Assembly: GCF_018491765.1 (NCBI RefSeq)
Contig: NZ_JABWCU010000030.1
Coordinates: 1-41,493, forward strand
Origin: Novosphingobium profundi
GTDB lineage: Bacteria; Pseudomonadota; Alphaproteobacteria; Sphingomonadales; Sphingomonadaceae
Length of the DNA stretch: 41,493 nucleotides
Reading direction: 5' to 3'
The notes under the pieces are model-generated. The model worked only from the letters and a program-made list of their open reading frames with translations, had not been told where the DNA came from and did not search any database. The translations under genes and the position numbers were made by a program. Shown here piece after piece: positions 33,195 to 41,082 of the stretch; the first letter of the stretch is position 1; each line of letters opens with the position of its first letter.

Positions 33195-34384
33195 GCGCTG
33201 TTGCAGGCGGTGCGCCGACGCCGCTGGCCGGGATCACGGTCGTTGAATTCACCCACATGGTCATGGGCCCGACGGTCGGTCACATCCTCGCCGGGCTGGG
33301 CGCCGAGGTCGTGCGCATCGAGCCCATCGGCGGTGACCGCACGCGCAAGCTGCTCGGTTCCGGTTCGGGCTATTTCCCGATGTACAACCGCGGCAAGAAG
33401 TCGATCTGCCTCGACCTCAAGAGCGCCGAGGGCATCGCGGTCGCGAAGGACCTGTGCGCCAAGGCCGACGTGCTTGTCGAGAACTTCCGGCCCGGTGCAC
33501 TCGACCGCCTCGGACTGTCCTACGAAGCTCTCAGTGAAATCAATCCCGGCCTGATCTACTGTTCGGAGAAGGGGTTCCTCCCCGGTCCCTACGAAGAGCG
33601 CACCGCACTTGACGAAGTGGCGCAGATGATGGGCGGCCTCGCCTACATGACCGGCCCTCCGGGACGTCCCTTGCGCGCCGGTTCGAGCGTCGTCGACGTG
33701 ACTGGCGGCATGTTCGGGGTGATCGGCATTCTGGCCGCGCTGGAGGAACGCCACCGTACGGCCAAGGGCCAGAAGATCGTCGCCAGCCTGTTCGAGACCA
33801 CGATCTACCTCGTCGGCCAGCACATGGCCCAGTTCGCGGTCACCGGGAAGGCCGCCAACCCGATGCCCGCGCGCATCTCGGCCTGGGCGATCTACGACGT
33901 GTTCGAGACCAAGGACGAGCCGGTCTTCATCGGCGTTGTCAGCGACGTCTTGTGGGAGAAGTTCTGTGCGATCTTCCAGCTCGACGAACTCTGGGGCGAC
34001 GAGAGCATCCGCACCAACAACGAGCGCGTGAAGGCGCGCGACCGCATCCTCCCGCAGGTGCGCGAGTTGTTCCTGGGCATGACCCGCGCCGAGATCGTCG
34101 GCATGCTCGAGGGCACCGGCCTGCCCTTCGCCCCGATCGGCAAGCCCGAGGACATGTTCGACGATCCTCAACTCGCCGACGGTGGCCTTGAGGACGTCAC
34201 GCTCGACAATGGCGAGCAGACCCGCCTGCCCACCATCCCACTGCAGATGGGCGGCAAGCGTCCCGGCGCTCCGGTCACCCTGCCCAGCGCGGGACAGGAC
34301 AGCGTCGCGGTGCTCGAAGCGCTGGGTTATCCGGCCGAAAAGATTGCCACTCTGACCGCGACGGGCGCCGTCGGCACCGCCTGA
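33191..34384 (+). CDS. Family III (CaiB/Frc-type) CoA-transferase
   Basis: A 397-residue CoA-transferase. N-terminal VVEFTHMVMGPTVGHILAGLGAEV and VRIEPIGGDRTR are typical. The catalytic Asp falls at residue 169 (SSVVDVTGGMFG), the same position as in formyl-CoA transferase. It should move CoA from a donor such as succinyl-CoA onto a carboxylic acid. It overlaps the lyase gene (ATGA) and is followed 37 bases later by a strong terminator, closing the rightward operon. It most likely activates the hydroxy-diacid that the lyase then cleaves. Confidence 0.92.
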   Translation: MSAVAGGAPTPLAGITVVEFTHMVMGPTVGHILAGLGAEVVRIEPIGGDRTRKLLGSGSGYFPMYNRGKKSICLDLKSAEGIAVAKDLCAKADVLVENFRPGALDRLGLSYEALSEINPGLIYCSEKGFLPGPYEERTALDEVAQMMGGLAYMTGPPGRPLRAGSSVVDVTGGMFGVIGILAALEERHRTAKGQKIVASLFETTIYLVGQHMAQFAVTGKAANPMPARISAWAIYDVFETKDEPVFIGVVSDVLWEKFCAIFQLDELWGDESIRTNNERVKARDRILPQVRELFLGMTRAEIVGMLEGTGLPFAPIGKPEDMFDDPQLADGGLEDVTLDNGEQTRLPTIPLQMGGKRPGAPVTLPSAGQDSVAVLEALGYPAEKIATLTATGAVGTA

Positions 34385-34420
34385 GTGCGGCTTTCAAGCA
34401 CGCTCGACCAATAAAGAAGG

Positions 34421-34454
34421 GCCCCGGCATGCACGCGCGTTGCCGGGGCTTTTT
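34421..34454 (+). terminator. Rho-independent terminator of the rightward operon
   Basis: GCCCCGGCA (34421-34429) and TGCCGGGGC (34441-34449) form a 9-bp stem with an 11-base loop, followed directly by TTTTT (34450-34454). The position, 37 bases after the CoA-transferase stop, fits the end of the 24494-34384 operon. Confidence 0.9.
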
Positions 34455-34533
34455 CGTAGCCTTCGCCAACCCGGGGCGACGCGGGTAAAGCGCTGGCCAA
34501 GAGTCGATGTCCGGTGCGACAATGCAGCCCATG

Positions 34534-34566
34534 AAAAAAAGGGCGATCCCGAGGGACCGCCCTTTC
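34534..34566 (-). terminator. Rho-independent terminator of the second methyltransferase operon
   Basis: On the minus strand an AAGGGCGGTCCC/GGGATCGCCCTT stem with a short loop is followed by a run of seven T (plus-strand A-run 34534-34540). It lies about 45 bases after the stop of the membrane protein gene. Together with the plus-strand terminator it separates two convergent operons; no gene is seen in 34385-34612. Confidence 0.85.
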
Positions 34567-34612
34567 CTCCTGCATGTCTCTTGCGAGACTTATGCCTTGT
34601 TGTCGATGCTCC

Positions 34613-35290
34613 TCAGAACGGCTTCACCGAACCCAGGAAGCAGATGCCCGAAATCGTGATCCAGTACACGTAGGCCATCATGCGGCCGTACAGGAACTCA
34701 CGTTCGAGCGCAGCCTCCTCTTTGGGGTTGGGACCTTCCGCCAGGCGACGGAAACGCACCGTCCACAGGCGCATGATCCAGCGCAGACCAAGACCGATGC
34801 ACAGCGTGAAGCCGTAAAGCGTCAGCTTGGCAGCATACCAGCGCATGCCCTCGCCCGCCTCGAGCGGACCGTGGCCCAGCAGCGAGGAGATGCCGACGAT
34901 GAAGATCGCCGGAATGAGGAACCAGCGGATCTTCTCGTCGATCTTGGTCAGCTTGACGCCGATGTCGGTCTCGCGCTTGATGAACGCGGCCCAGCACAGC
35001 GAGAGCCAGAGCGCCCAGAAGATCCACATGGCCGCCAGGTAGTTGCCACCGTAGGGCTGCAGGCCATAGATATGGCCCATGTGCAGCCCCAGCGGCAGCA
35101 GCGAGATGATGCCCGTGCGCGCCAGGATGTCGATGCGATAGGCCGTCTCCATGTGGCGGCGGCGTTCGTCCATCGACAGCTTGCGGTTGATGACATTGAA
35201 ACTCGTCTGGAACACACCCCATTCGCCGCCCAGCCAGTAGACCATGCAAATGATGTGTACCCAGCGCAGAACCAGTACTTCTTGAATCAC
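34613..35290 (-). CDS. Six-helix membrane protein 2, YWLGG family
   Basis: A 225-residue membrane protein with six hydrophobic helices (about 5-25, 53-75, 82-104, 117-137, 150-172 and 202-222). Helix one has WVHIICMVYWLGGEWGVF, matching the His and YWLGG(D/E)xG of the protein at 20289-20951; both also share a basic RxLSMDERR/KRSVPERMM-type loop after helix one. The GTG start follows GGGGAAA. It is the last gene of the methyltransferase 2 operon, 35 bases after the small helical protein gene. Not recognised; a membrane anchor or haem/quinone-linked partner is possible. Confidence 0.73.
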   Translation of the reverse strand: MIQEVLVLRWVHIICMVYWLGGEWGVFQTSFNVINRKLSMDERRRHMETAYRIDILARTGIISLLPLGLHMGHIYGLQPYGGNYLAAMWIFWALWLSLCWAAFIKRETDIGVKLTKIDEKIRWFLIPAIFIVGISSLLGHGPLEAGEGMRWYAAKLTLYGFTLCIGLGLRWIMRLWTVRFRRLAEGPNPKEEAALEREFLYGRMMAYVYWITISGICFLGSVKPF

Positions 35291-35325
35291 GACTTTCCCC
35301 TTTTGTCAGAAGGGGGGAGCCGCCC

Positions 35326-35700
35326 CTAAGCCGATGCGGCGTCCGTGCGGGATAGCTTCTCCACCCAGTCGGTGACCGGCGGATCGATTTCCTGCATGGC
35401 TTCGACTTCCTGCTGAAAGCCGCGCATGACGCGGGCGATATACGCCCTCATGGCAATTCCCCGTTCCTCACCGGCCTCATGGTCCGGTGCAAACCCCTCA
35501 ATGCTCTGGCGATCGATCGAGCCGTTCTGCTCGAGCAACCGCTCCACGGTATCCAGACGCTCCCGGGTAGCGGCCAGTTCGGCCACGACCGAGAGGGTCA
35601 GCGAATAGAGACGATCGACGGCCATCTCATCGAAGAAGACCGGGCGACCGCCCTTTGCGCGCGCACCCGAACGTGCGATCCAGTCGAGCCCTTGGGTCAT
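35326..35700 (-). CDS. Small helical protein 2, methyltransferase partner
   Basis: A 124-residue paralogue of the protein at 25723-26082. Shared features are GGRPVFFDE near the N-terminus, the helix VVAELAATRERLDTVERLL, FAPDHEAGEER and AYIARVMRGFQQEVEAM. Mostly helical, no membrane segment, no signal peptide. Its ATG overlaps the stop of methyltransferase 2 (ATGA), exactly as in the other copy, which argues for a fixed complex. No known family recognised. Confidence 0.78.
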   Translation of the reverse strand: MTQGLDWIARSGARAKGGRPVFFDEMAVDRLYSLTLSVVAELAATRERLDTVERLLEQNGSIDRQSIEGFAPDHEAGEERGIAMRAYIARVMRGFQQEVEAMQEIDPPVTDWVEKLSRTDAASA

Positions 35701-36926
35701 GCCGAAATCTCCTTCTCGAGATCGCTGGAAACCAGGGGCTTCCAGGCACCGTATGCGTTCCAGATTGCTGCGCGTCCGTAATCCTCGTTCTCACCGTCGG
35801 GCGAGGCGGGGAACAGCGACTTGTCGGGGACTGCCCGCACACCGGTCACGAATTGCTGTTCGAGCGGGAAGCCGGCATCCGCCATGACCTGTTCGAGGTG
35901 CACGCCGTGCATCGCGGACCAGAACGGCTCGTTGTTGTTGTAGGCGTCCCAATCGCGCAGGAACTGCTCGAAAAGTGGCATGTCGGGCCCGTACTGTGGC
36001 TGTTCGACATGCAGCAAAAGGCCACCGGGCTTGAGCACGCGGTACGCTTCGGCAAGGATCCGGGGCATCGCAGCAGCCGAAGTCTCGTGCAGGAACATCG
36101 TCGTCTGCACCCAGTCGAAGTGGTTGTCCGGAAAACGCGAGAGGTCCTCGCCATTGGCCTGGACTAAACGGATGTTGGCAACGCCAAGGCTGGCGGCGCG
36201 GGCAGCTCCATAGCGCAGCACAGGAGCCGCGGTGTCGATGCCGATGACTTCGGCTTCGGGGAAGCCCTGCGCGATCGGAACCGCGTTGTGGCCCACCGTG
36301 CAGCCGATATCGAGCACGCGTTCGGGCTTCCAGTCGGGCCGGTTCTGCTTGATCCAGCCCACGACCGCCTGGCCGCCGCCATCGTTCAGGCTGCCGAGCG
36401 CGCCGCCGGTCGTCGCGAAGAGGCCAGCGTCGTAGTTGGCCGTGACCGCGACGTCGCCGGGGCGTTCCTCGCCATGGTAGCTGCCCGGCTGGCAATGGAT
36501 GTCGACACAGGTGACGTAAAGCGGCTGTTCGATCGAGGGGTCGAGCTCGAGAAGGCCCGATGCCGCGTTGAAGCCGCGCGCCTTGGCGTCGAGTTCGTCG
36601 AGCTGGCGCAGCACGACCTGGCGCCCGTTCTGCTGGCGCATTTCCATCGAATTGCGCTTGAGCGCCGACCACATGCGGTGCCAGGGATCCTGGTTCATCG
36701 CGACGCGGATTTCCTCGCGGTTCTCGGGCGCGCGACCATGAAGCGCCTTGAATGCGGGCAGCACGTGATTTTCGTAGGAGAGCCAGTTCCCCTTGCCCAG
36801 GTCACCGGAAAGATAGCGGTTGAACAGCGTCAGGAAATTGAAGCGCGCGGCTTCGTCGTGGTTGGCAACGGCCATCATCGCGTGCCGCTTGAGTGCGGTA
36901 TAAGGTGGTGGAACTTGGCTTGGCAT
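35697..36926 (-). CDS. SAM-dependent methyltransferase 2
   Basis: A 409-residue paralogue of methyltransferase 1. SAM motif VLDIGCTVGHNA, then GIDTAAPVLRYGAARAASLG, WVQTTMFLHETSAAAM and LLLHVEQPQYGP; the last 80 residues are nearly all matched in copy 1. The N-terminal domain again ends with DIHCQPGSYHGE. The ATG at 36926 is chosen because AGGAGGG lies about seven bases upstream and the length then equals copy 1; an ATG 13 codons earlier is less likely. An FNR-like site and the CTATAACAAAT motif lie 100-130 bases upstream. Substrate unknown. Confidence 0.85.
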   Translation of the reverse strand: MPSQVPPPYTALKRHAMMAVANHDEAARFNFLTLFNRYLSGDLGKGNWLSYENHVLPAFKALHGRAPENREEIRVAMNQDPWHRMWSALKRNSMEMRQQNGRQVVLRQLDELDAKARGFNAASGLLELDPSIEQPLYVTCVDIHCQPGSYHGEERPGDVAVTANYDAGLFATTGGALGSLNDGGGQAVVGWIKQNRPDWKPERVLDIGCTVGHNAVPIAQGFPEAEVIGIDTAAPVLRYGAARAASLGVANIRLVQANGEDLSRFPDNHFDWVQTTMFLHETSAAAMPRILAEAYRVLKPGGLLLHVEQPQYGPDMPLFEQFLRDWDAYNNNEPFWSAMHGVHLEQVMADAGFPLEQQFVTGVRAVPDKSLFPASPDGENEDYGRAAIWNAYGAWKPLVSSDLEKEISA

Positions 36927-37029
36927 CGAAACCCTCCTTGCTGCACCAGATCGCGGCATGATCACCTTTGCGGTGCGCCACCCGACCTGTCTTGCAAGGT
37001 TGTCCTACCGCGAGTGCGGGCCTTATGGC

Positions 37030-37043
37030 TTGATTTGAGTCAA
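37030..37043 (-). promoter_or_regulatory. FNR/CRP-type site upstream of the methyltransferase 2 operon
   Basis: TTGAT-TTGA-GTCAA fits the FNR/DNR-type pattern TTGAY-N4-RTCAA with no mismatch. Its centre is about 110 bases before the ATG at 36926. CTATAACAAAT (37046-37056) adjoins it and is shared with the 24473-24483 control region. The rest of 36927-37149 contains a terminator and no gene. Confidence 0.5.
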
Positions 37044-37060
37044 GTCTATAACAAATAAGC

Positions 37061-37092
37061 GGAGGGCTCCGCGATTTCTCGCAGAGCCCTCC
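37061..37092 (-). terminator. Terminator after the racemase-fold gene
   Basis: GGAGGGCTC (37061-37069) pairs with GAGCCCTCC (37084-37092), extended by GCGA/TCGC across one mismatch and closed by a TTTC loop. On the minus strand, which carries the gene ending at 37150, the stem is followed by GCTTATTTGTTA, a weak T-run. On the plus strand it is followed by GGTTTTC, so it may work both ways. Confidence 0.7.
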
Positions 37093-37149
37093 GGTTTTCA
37101 GCCCTTTGTGCCTAAGCCAATTGGCCTGGCAAGGCGGATCGGTGCCGTG

Positions 37150-37896
37150 TCAGAACTCGGCGAGGAGACGACCGAGACCCTCGACCTTGTCCTCGATGCC
37201 GCAAGCGCGCAGGCCGTGCCAATACGTCGCGGTGTTGATCGCGATCACCGGCTTCGACAGCTTCTGTTCGTATTCGCGGGCAAGATCGACCATCGAGAGA
37301 TTGGTGCCGACCTGGACGATGGCATCGACGTCATCGCCGTCGAGTTCATCGAGCACCGGGCGCAGTTCCTCGGGCGTGACCTTGGCGATATCAGTCCAGC
37401 GCTTGCACTGCAGCGGCTTGTCACGCTTCACCTCGAAGCCCGATTCCTCGAGGAAACGCCGCACTTCGGCGTTGGCGACAGGGTAGTAGGGCGAGACGAA
37501 GCTGACCGTCTTGACGTTGCCGTAGGCCTTGAGTGCGGCGGCCACCGATTCCGCTCCGGTCGAAGCCCCAATGCCGGCGAAATCCTCGACCTGCTTCTTC
37601 CACTTCTTCGCGCCTTCGACACCGCCGTAGAAGGTCACCGCCGACATGCCGAGCACGAGATAGTCGGGCTTGCAGGTCATCACCGAGCGAACCGCATCGA
37701 GGGTGTTTTCCGCGATGAGCGTGGTGCCCGCGATGAAGTCCTCGTTCGAGAGTGCCAGCGGATCTTCCACGTAGATGCGCGAGAAGTGGTTGGTCACGCC
37801 TTCAGGACGCATGCGCTCCATGTCGGGCTGCACGGTGGTGTTGGTGGACGGTGCGATGACACCCAGCAGCTTGCGCCAACCGAGAACGTCTCCCAT
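37150..37896 (-). CDS. Asp/Glu racemase-fold protein (maleate isomerase/arylmalonate decarboxylase-like)
   Basis: A 248-residue member of the Asp/Glu racemase superfamily. LLGVIAPSTNTTVQPDME matches the oxyanion-binding start, LGMSAVTFYGG the second motif, FVSPYYPVANAEVRRFLEESG the Tyr-containing region, and NTATYWHGLRACG the end. Racemases and maleate isomerase use two Cys and arylmalonate decarboxylase one. Here the first position is in LGMSAVTFY and the second in IVQVGTNLSM, neither with Cys; the protein's cysteines (75, 164, 232) lie elsewhere. Chemistry is therefore uncertain. AGGAG lies eight bases before the ATG. It lies downstream of the flavin monooxygenase gene on the same strand. 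Confidence 0.85.
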   Translation of the reverse strand: MGDVLGWRKLLGVIAPSTNTTVQPDMERMRPEGVTNHFSRIYVEDPLALSNEDFIAGTTLIAENTLDAVRSVMTCKPDYLVLGMSAVTFYGGVEGAKKWKKQVEDFAGIGASTGAESVAAALKAYGNVKTVSFVSPYYPVANAEVRRFLEESGFEVKRDKPLQCKRWTDIAKVTPEELRPVLDELDGDDVDAIVQVGTNLSMVDLAREYEQKLSKPVIAINTATYWHGLRACGIEDKVEGLGRLLAEF

Positions 37897-38000
37897 AGCT
37901 TGTACTCCTGTTGCAGGGCCTGGCCTGCGGGTTGAACGACGTTTCTCCCCGCCCGCTCGCGTGGCGAGATGTTGTTTTCTGGTTGTTTTGTGTGAAGCAC

Positions 38001-38026
38001 GCGGACAGGGGGAGCCCCCTGCCCGC
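38001..38026. terminator. Strong hairpin after the monooxygenase gene
   Basis: An 11-bp GC-rich stem (GCGGACAGGGG with CCCCTGCCCGC, one G-U-type pair on the minus strand) begins 13 bases after the monooxygenase stop. No T-run follows, so it may only partly terminate or may protect the mRNA end, letting some transcription reach the racemase-fold gene 142 bases away. Confidence 0.45.
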
Positions 38027-38038
38027 GCGCCCTTGCTA

Positions 38039-39253
38039 TCACGTGATCGCGGCGGCTTCCGCGAGGCTTTCGAACATGGCCTGGCGCAGCATGTAGGCGC
38101 GGCGCTGTTCGTCGTTGGCCTTGATGTCGAGCATCGCCTGGCGACGACGCTGGTGCGCGTCGTCCTGTCCGCCCTTGATCATGGCCATGTTGGCCTTGGT
38201 CTGGGTCTGCGTGAAGCTGTGCGTGACCTGGCGGCGCTGGCGGTCATAGAGCGAGAGGTTCGCGTCCATGTCGGCCTTGCCTTCGATCACGGGCAGCAGC
38301 TTCTCGAACAAGTTGAAAGCATCGTGAATGCCCGAGTTCATGCCGAAGCCGCCGAGCGGGTTGTTGAGGTGCGAGGCATCACCGCAGAGCATCACGCGGC
38401 CTTCGCGGAAGGACTTCGCGACGCGCTGGTGGACGCGGTAAAGCGTGCGGTGGCCGGTCTTGACCTCGGCACCCTTGCCCTCGCCCAGCAGGCGATCGAA
38501 GATGCCGTTCTTGACCTCGTCCGAGCGCAGGAAGTCTTCGTCGGCTTCCGGATCGGTCGGCACCAATACGCGCCACACCGAGGGAACGCGCAGCAGGACG
38601 AGCCATTCCTGCGGATCGCTGACGTAGTTCACATAGCACAAGTTGGGCAGGTAATCGGCCAGTTCGACTTCGGTCGAAAGCGTCAGGAAGCGCTCGGGGT
38701 AGGTGAAGCCGTCGAATTCGACGCCCAGCCATTTGCGAACGATCGAGTTCGCGCCGTCCGCGCCGATCAGGAAGTCGCAGCGGATCTTGTCGATGCCCAT
38801 CATGGTCTCGACGAAGACGTCGACACCGGTCGCGTCTTCGTTGAAGTAGGCGATACGGCTGTTGAAGCGGATCTGTGCGCTTGAATACTTCGCGAGCCCG
38901 GCGGCCAGCCCCTGCGAGAGGTGGTACTGTTCGCACTGGATGCGGAAGGGGTATTTGGTCACGTCGGCGATCTCGGCCAGGTCGAAGTCGATCACTTCGC
39001 CGCTCTGGCGATCGCGCCAGTGATAGACGGGAGCCTCGAGACCCTTGTCGATCAGCATCTGCGTGATGCCGATCTCATCCAGCATCTCGAGCGTCGGCGG
39101 ATGGAAGGTCGAGGCGCGCAGGTCATCGGCGCACGTCGCACCGGCTTCGAGGACGACCACGTCGACGCCCGCCTTCGCCAGAAGTGTCGCCAGAACCGTA
39201 CCAACCGGCCCTGCCCCCGCGATCACCACCTGGCATCGTTCAACTGCAGCCAT
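38039..39253 (-). CDS. FAD-dependent monooxygenase (p-hydroxybenzoate hydroxylase fold)
   Basis: A 404-residue group A flavin monooxygenase. FAD motif VVIAGAGPVGTVLATLLAKAG, the DG motif in CDFLIGADGANSIVR (FAD/NADPH contact), and the GD motif in VMLCGDASHLNNPLGGFGMN. These enzymes hydroxylate activated aromatic or heteroaromatic rings with NAD(P)H and O2. The ATG has GGAG ten bases upstream. The 259-base region upstream contains an FNR-like site and a CGGATA inverted pair. It may form the hydroxylated or ring-activated intermediate fed into the other operons; substrate unknown. Confidence 0.9.
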   Translation of the reverse strand: MAAVERCQVVIAGAGPVGTVLATLLAKAGVDVVVLEAGATCADDLRASTFHPPTLEMLDEIGITQMLIDKGLEAPVYHWRDRQSGEVIDFDLAEIADVTKYPFRIQCEQYHLSQGLAAGLAKYSSAQIRFNSRIAYFNEDATGVDVFVETMMGIDKIRCDFLIGADGANSIVRKWLGVEFDGFTYPERFLTLSTEVELADYLPNLCYVNYVSDPQEWLVLLRVPSVWRVLVPTDPEADEDFLRSDEVKNGIFDRLLGEGKGAEVKTGHRTLYRVHQRVAKSFREGRVMLCGDASHLNNPLGGFGMNSGIHDAFNLFEKLLPVIEGKADMDANLSLYDRQRRQVTHSFTQTQTKANMAMIKGGQDDAHQRRRQAMLDIKANDEQRRAYMLRQAMFESLAEAAAIT

Positions 39254-39330
39254 ATCCAGCAGACTCCACTAATTGCTTTGCGAGGGCAGATATGGACGTC
39301 GGGCAGTTGCATGGGATGCGTGAGCGGAGG

Positions 39331-39373
39331 TCTATCCGACTTGCGGTGAATATACCTCCCCTTGGCGGATAGA
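39331..39373. promoter_or_regulatory. Inverted CGGATAGA pair upstream of the monooxygenase gene
   Basis: TCTATCCG (39331-39338) and CGGATAGA (39366-39373) are exact inverted copies. Read outward the half-sites are AAGTCGGATAGACC and TTGGCGGATAGAGG, matching at 11 of 14 positions. They lie 78-120 bases before the ATG. The right half-site shares CTTGGCGGATA with 41096-41106. Candidate activator or repressor site. Confidence 0.45.
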
Positions 39374-39429
39374 GGTTCCGAAGATCCCGATTTTTGGCAG
39401 AATGCCCACGTAATTTTCCGCAATTGTCA

Positions 39430-39443
39430 GTGACCTGGATCAA
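39430..39443 (-). promoter_or_regulatory. FNR-like site upstream of the monooxygenase gene
   Basis: On the minus strand TTGAT-CCAG-GTCAC matches the FNR/DNR pattern except for the last base. It is about 180 bases before the start codon, between the aldehyde dehydrogenase terminator and the CGGATA pair. The distance makes direct class II activation uncertain. Confidence 0.35.
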
Positions 39444-39460
39444 TTCCCGACAAGTTGCCC

Positions 39461-39489
39461 AAAAAAAGAAGGGCGCCGGAGCGCCCTTC
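39461..39489 (-). terminator. Rho-independent terminator of the aldehyde dehydrogenase gene
   Basis: On the minus strand GAAGGGCGC pairs with GCGCCCTTC around a four-base loop, followed by seven T (plus-strand A-run 39461-39467). It starts 24 bases after the stop codon at 39513. Confidence 0.9.
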
Positions 39490-39512
39490 GATTTCATTGC
39501 AGCAAAGGCATC

Positions 39513-41018
39513 TTACACGACGGCGCAGACGGTCTTCCATTCGAGATAGTTCTCGAGCGCCTGCTTGCCGCTGTCGCGCCCCCAGCCCGACTGCTTGACG
39601 CCGCCGATGGCGAGCGTGGGATCGTACATGGCGTGGCAGTTGATCCAGACCGTGCCGGCCTTGATTGCGCTCGACATGCGATGCGCGTTGCTGAGACCTT
39701 CGGTCCAGACGCTGGCAGCAAGACCGTATTCGCTGTCGTTGGCAGCGGCGATCACCTCCTCGACATCGTCGAAGGCCTGCGCGACGAGAACCGGCCCGAA
39801 GACTTCCTCGCGCACGATCTCCATGTCGGGCTTCACGTCGACGATGAGGGTCGGCGTGATGAAGGTGCCCGCTTCGCCGGTGCGCTCACCGCCGGTCAGC
39901 ATCGTCGCGCCGTCTGCCTTGGCGCGCTGGAGGAAGCCCTCGACGCGCTCGGCGTGGCGCAGCGAGACGACCGGGCCCATCTGTGTGTCGGGCGCGAGAC
40001 CATGACCCATCTTGAGGCTCTTGGCGTAGTTGGCGACGCCTTCCACGACCTGGTCGTGGATCGAGCGGTGCACGTAGAGGCGCGAGCCCGCGATGCAGAC
40101 CTGGCCACCGTTGAAGTAGATCGCGTTGGCGACGCCCGGGATCGCGAGGTCGAGATCGGCGTCGGGCATCACGATCGTGGGCGACTTGCCGCCCAGCTCG
40201 AGCGTGACGCGCTTGAAATTGGTCTTGGCCGCGTCGAGCACGGCGCGTCCGGTCGCGGTCGAACCGGTGAAGGCGATCTTGTCGACGTCCTTGTGACTTG
40301 CCAGCGTTGCGCCGGTCTCGCCGCCAAGGCCCGTTACGACGTTGAGGACGCCGGCCGGGAGACCCGCTTCCAGCATCAGTTCGGCAAGGCGCAGCGCGGT
40401 AAGCGAAGTGTCCTCGGCGGGCTTGAGGACAAGCGTGCAACCAGCGGCAAGTGCGGGCGCCAGCTTCATCGCGGTCAGAACGAGCGGCGAGTTCCACGGC
40501 ACGATCGCGGCGACGACGCCGACCGGCTCGCGCACCGTCCAGCTGCGCACCTGCTTTCCGGCGGGCTGGTAGTTGATCGAGCTCTCGATGGTGTTGCCTT
40601 CGATGGCCATGGCCTGGCCCGCAAAGAAGCGGAACTGGTTCACCGCGCCGGGAATTTCCGCCCAACGGCCAACGAACAGCGGCTTGCCCTGGTCGAGCGT
40701 CTCGAGTTCGGCGAGATCGTCGATGTTGGCCTCGATCAGATCGGCGATCTTCCACAGGATGCTGGCGCGCTGTGCCGGGACGGTGGCCGCCCAGGCACCT
40801 TGCGCGGCGCGCGCGGCGGCAACCGCCGCATCGACGTCCGTGGCGCCTGCCGCCGCGACCTGGCCAAGTTCGCTGCCGGTTGCCGGATCGAGCGTGGCGA
40901 ACGTGGCGCCGCTCGCGGCCTGGCACCACTCGCCATTGATCAGCAGTCCCTGCCCCTGCGCGCGGCGTGCGAGGAATTCGCGCGTGGCGGGACGCAAGCT
41001 GGCGAAATCGAGTGGCAT
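39513..41018 (-). CDS. NAD(P)-dependent aldehyde dehydrogenase
   Basis: A 501-residue ALDH-superfamily enzyme that oxidises an aldehyde to the acid. General-base Glu274 (TLELGGKSP) and nucleophile Cys308 (GGQVCIAGSRLY) are present, with the cofactor motif FTGSTATGRAV and the PWNSPL segment. The ATG at 41018 is preferred over one eight codons earlier because AAAGGAG lies about ten bases upstream and the protein then starts MPLDFASLRP. It forms a single-gene unit, with its own terminator, divergent from the oxoprolinase gene. The substrate aldehyde is not identifiable. Confidence 0.94.
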   Translation of the reverse strand: MPLDFASLRPATREFLARRAQGQGLLINGEWCQAASGATFATLDPATGSELGQVAAAGATDVDAAVAAARAAQGAWAATVPAQRASILWKIADLIEANIDDLAELETLDQGKPLFVGRWAEIPGAVNQFRFFAGQAMAIEGNTIESSINYQPAGKQVRSWTVREPVGVVAAIVPWNSPLVLTAMKLAPALAAGCTLVLKPAEDTSLTALRLAELMLEAGLPAGVLNVVTGLGGETGATLASHKDVDKIAFTGSTATGRAVLDAAKTNFKRVTLELGGKSPTIVMPDADLDLAIPGVANAIYFNGGQVCIAGSRLYVHRSIHDQVVEGVANYAKSLKMGHGLAPDTQMGPVVSLRHAERVEGFLQRAKADGATMLTGGERTGEAGTFITPTLIVDVKPDMEIVREEVFGPVLVAQAFDDVEEVIAAANDSEYGLAASVWTEGLSNAHRMSSAIKAGTVWINCHAMYDPTLAIGGVKQSGWGRDSGKQALENYLEWKTVCAVV

Positions 41019-41082
41019 CGTCGGTGTCTCCTTTGTTCGCACCTGTCCTAATCCACTTGGCCGCTTAGCCTCCTGAGTGGCA

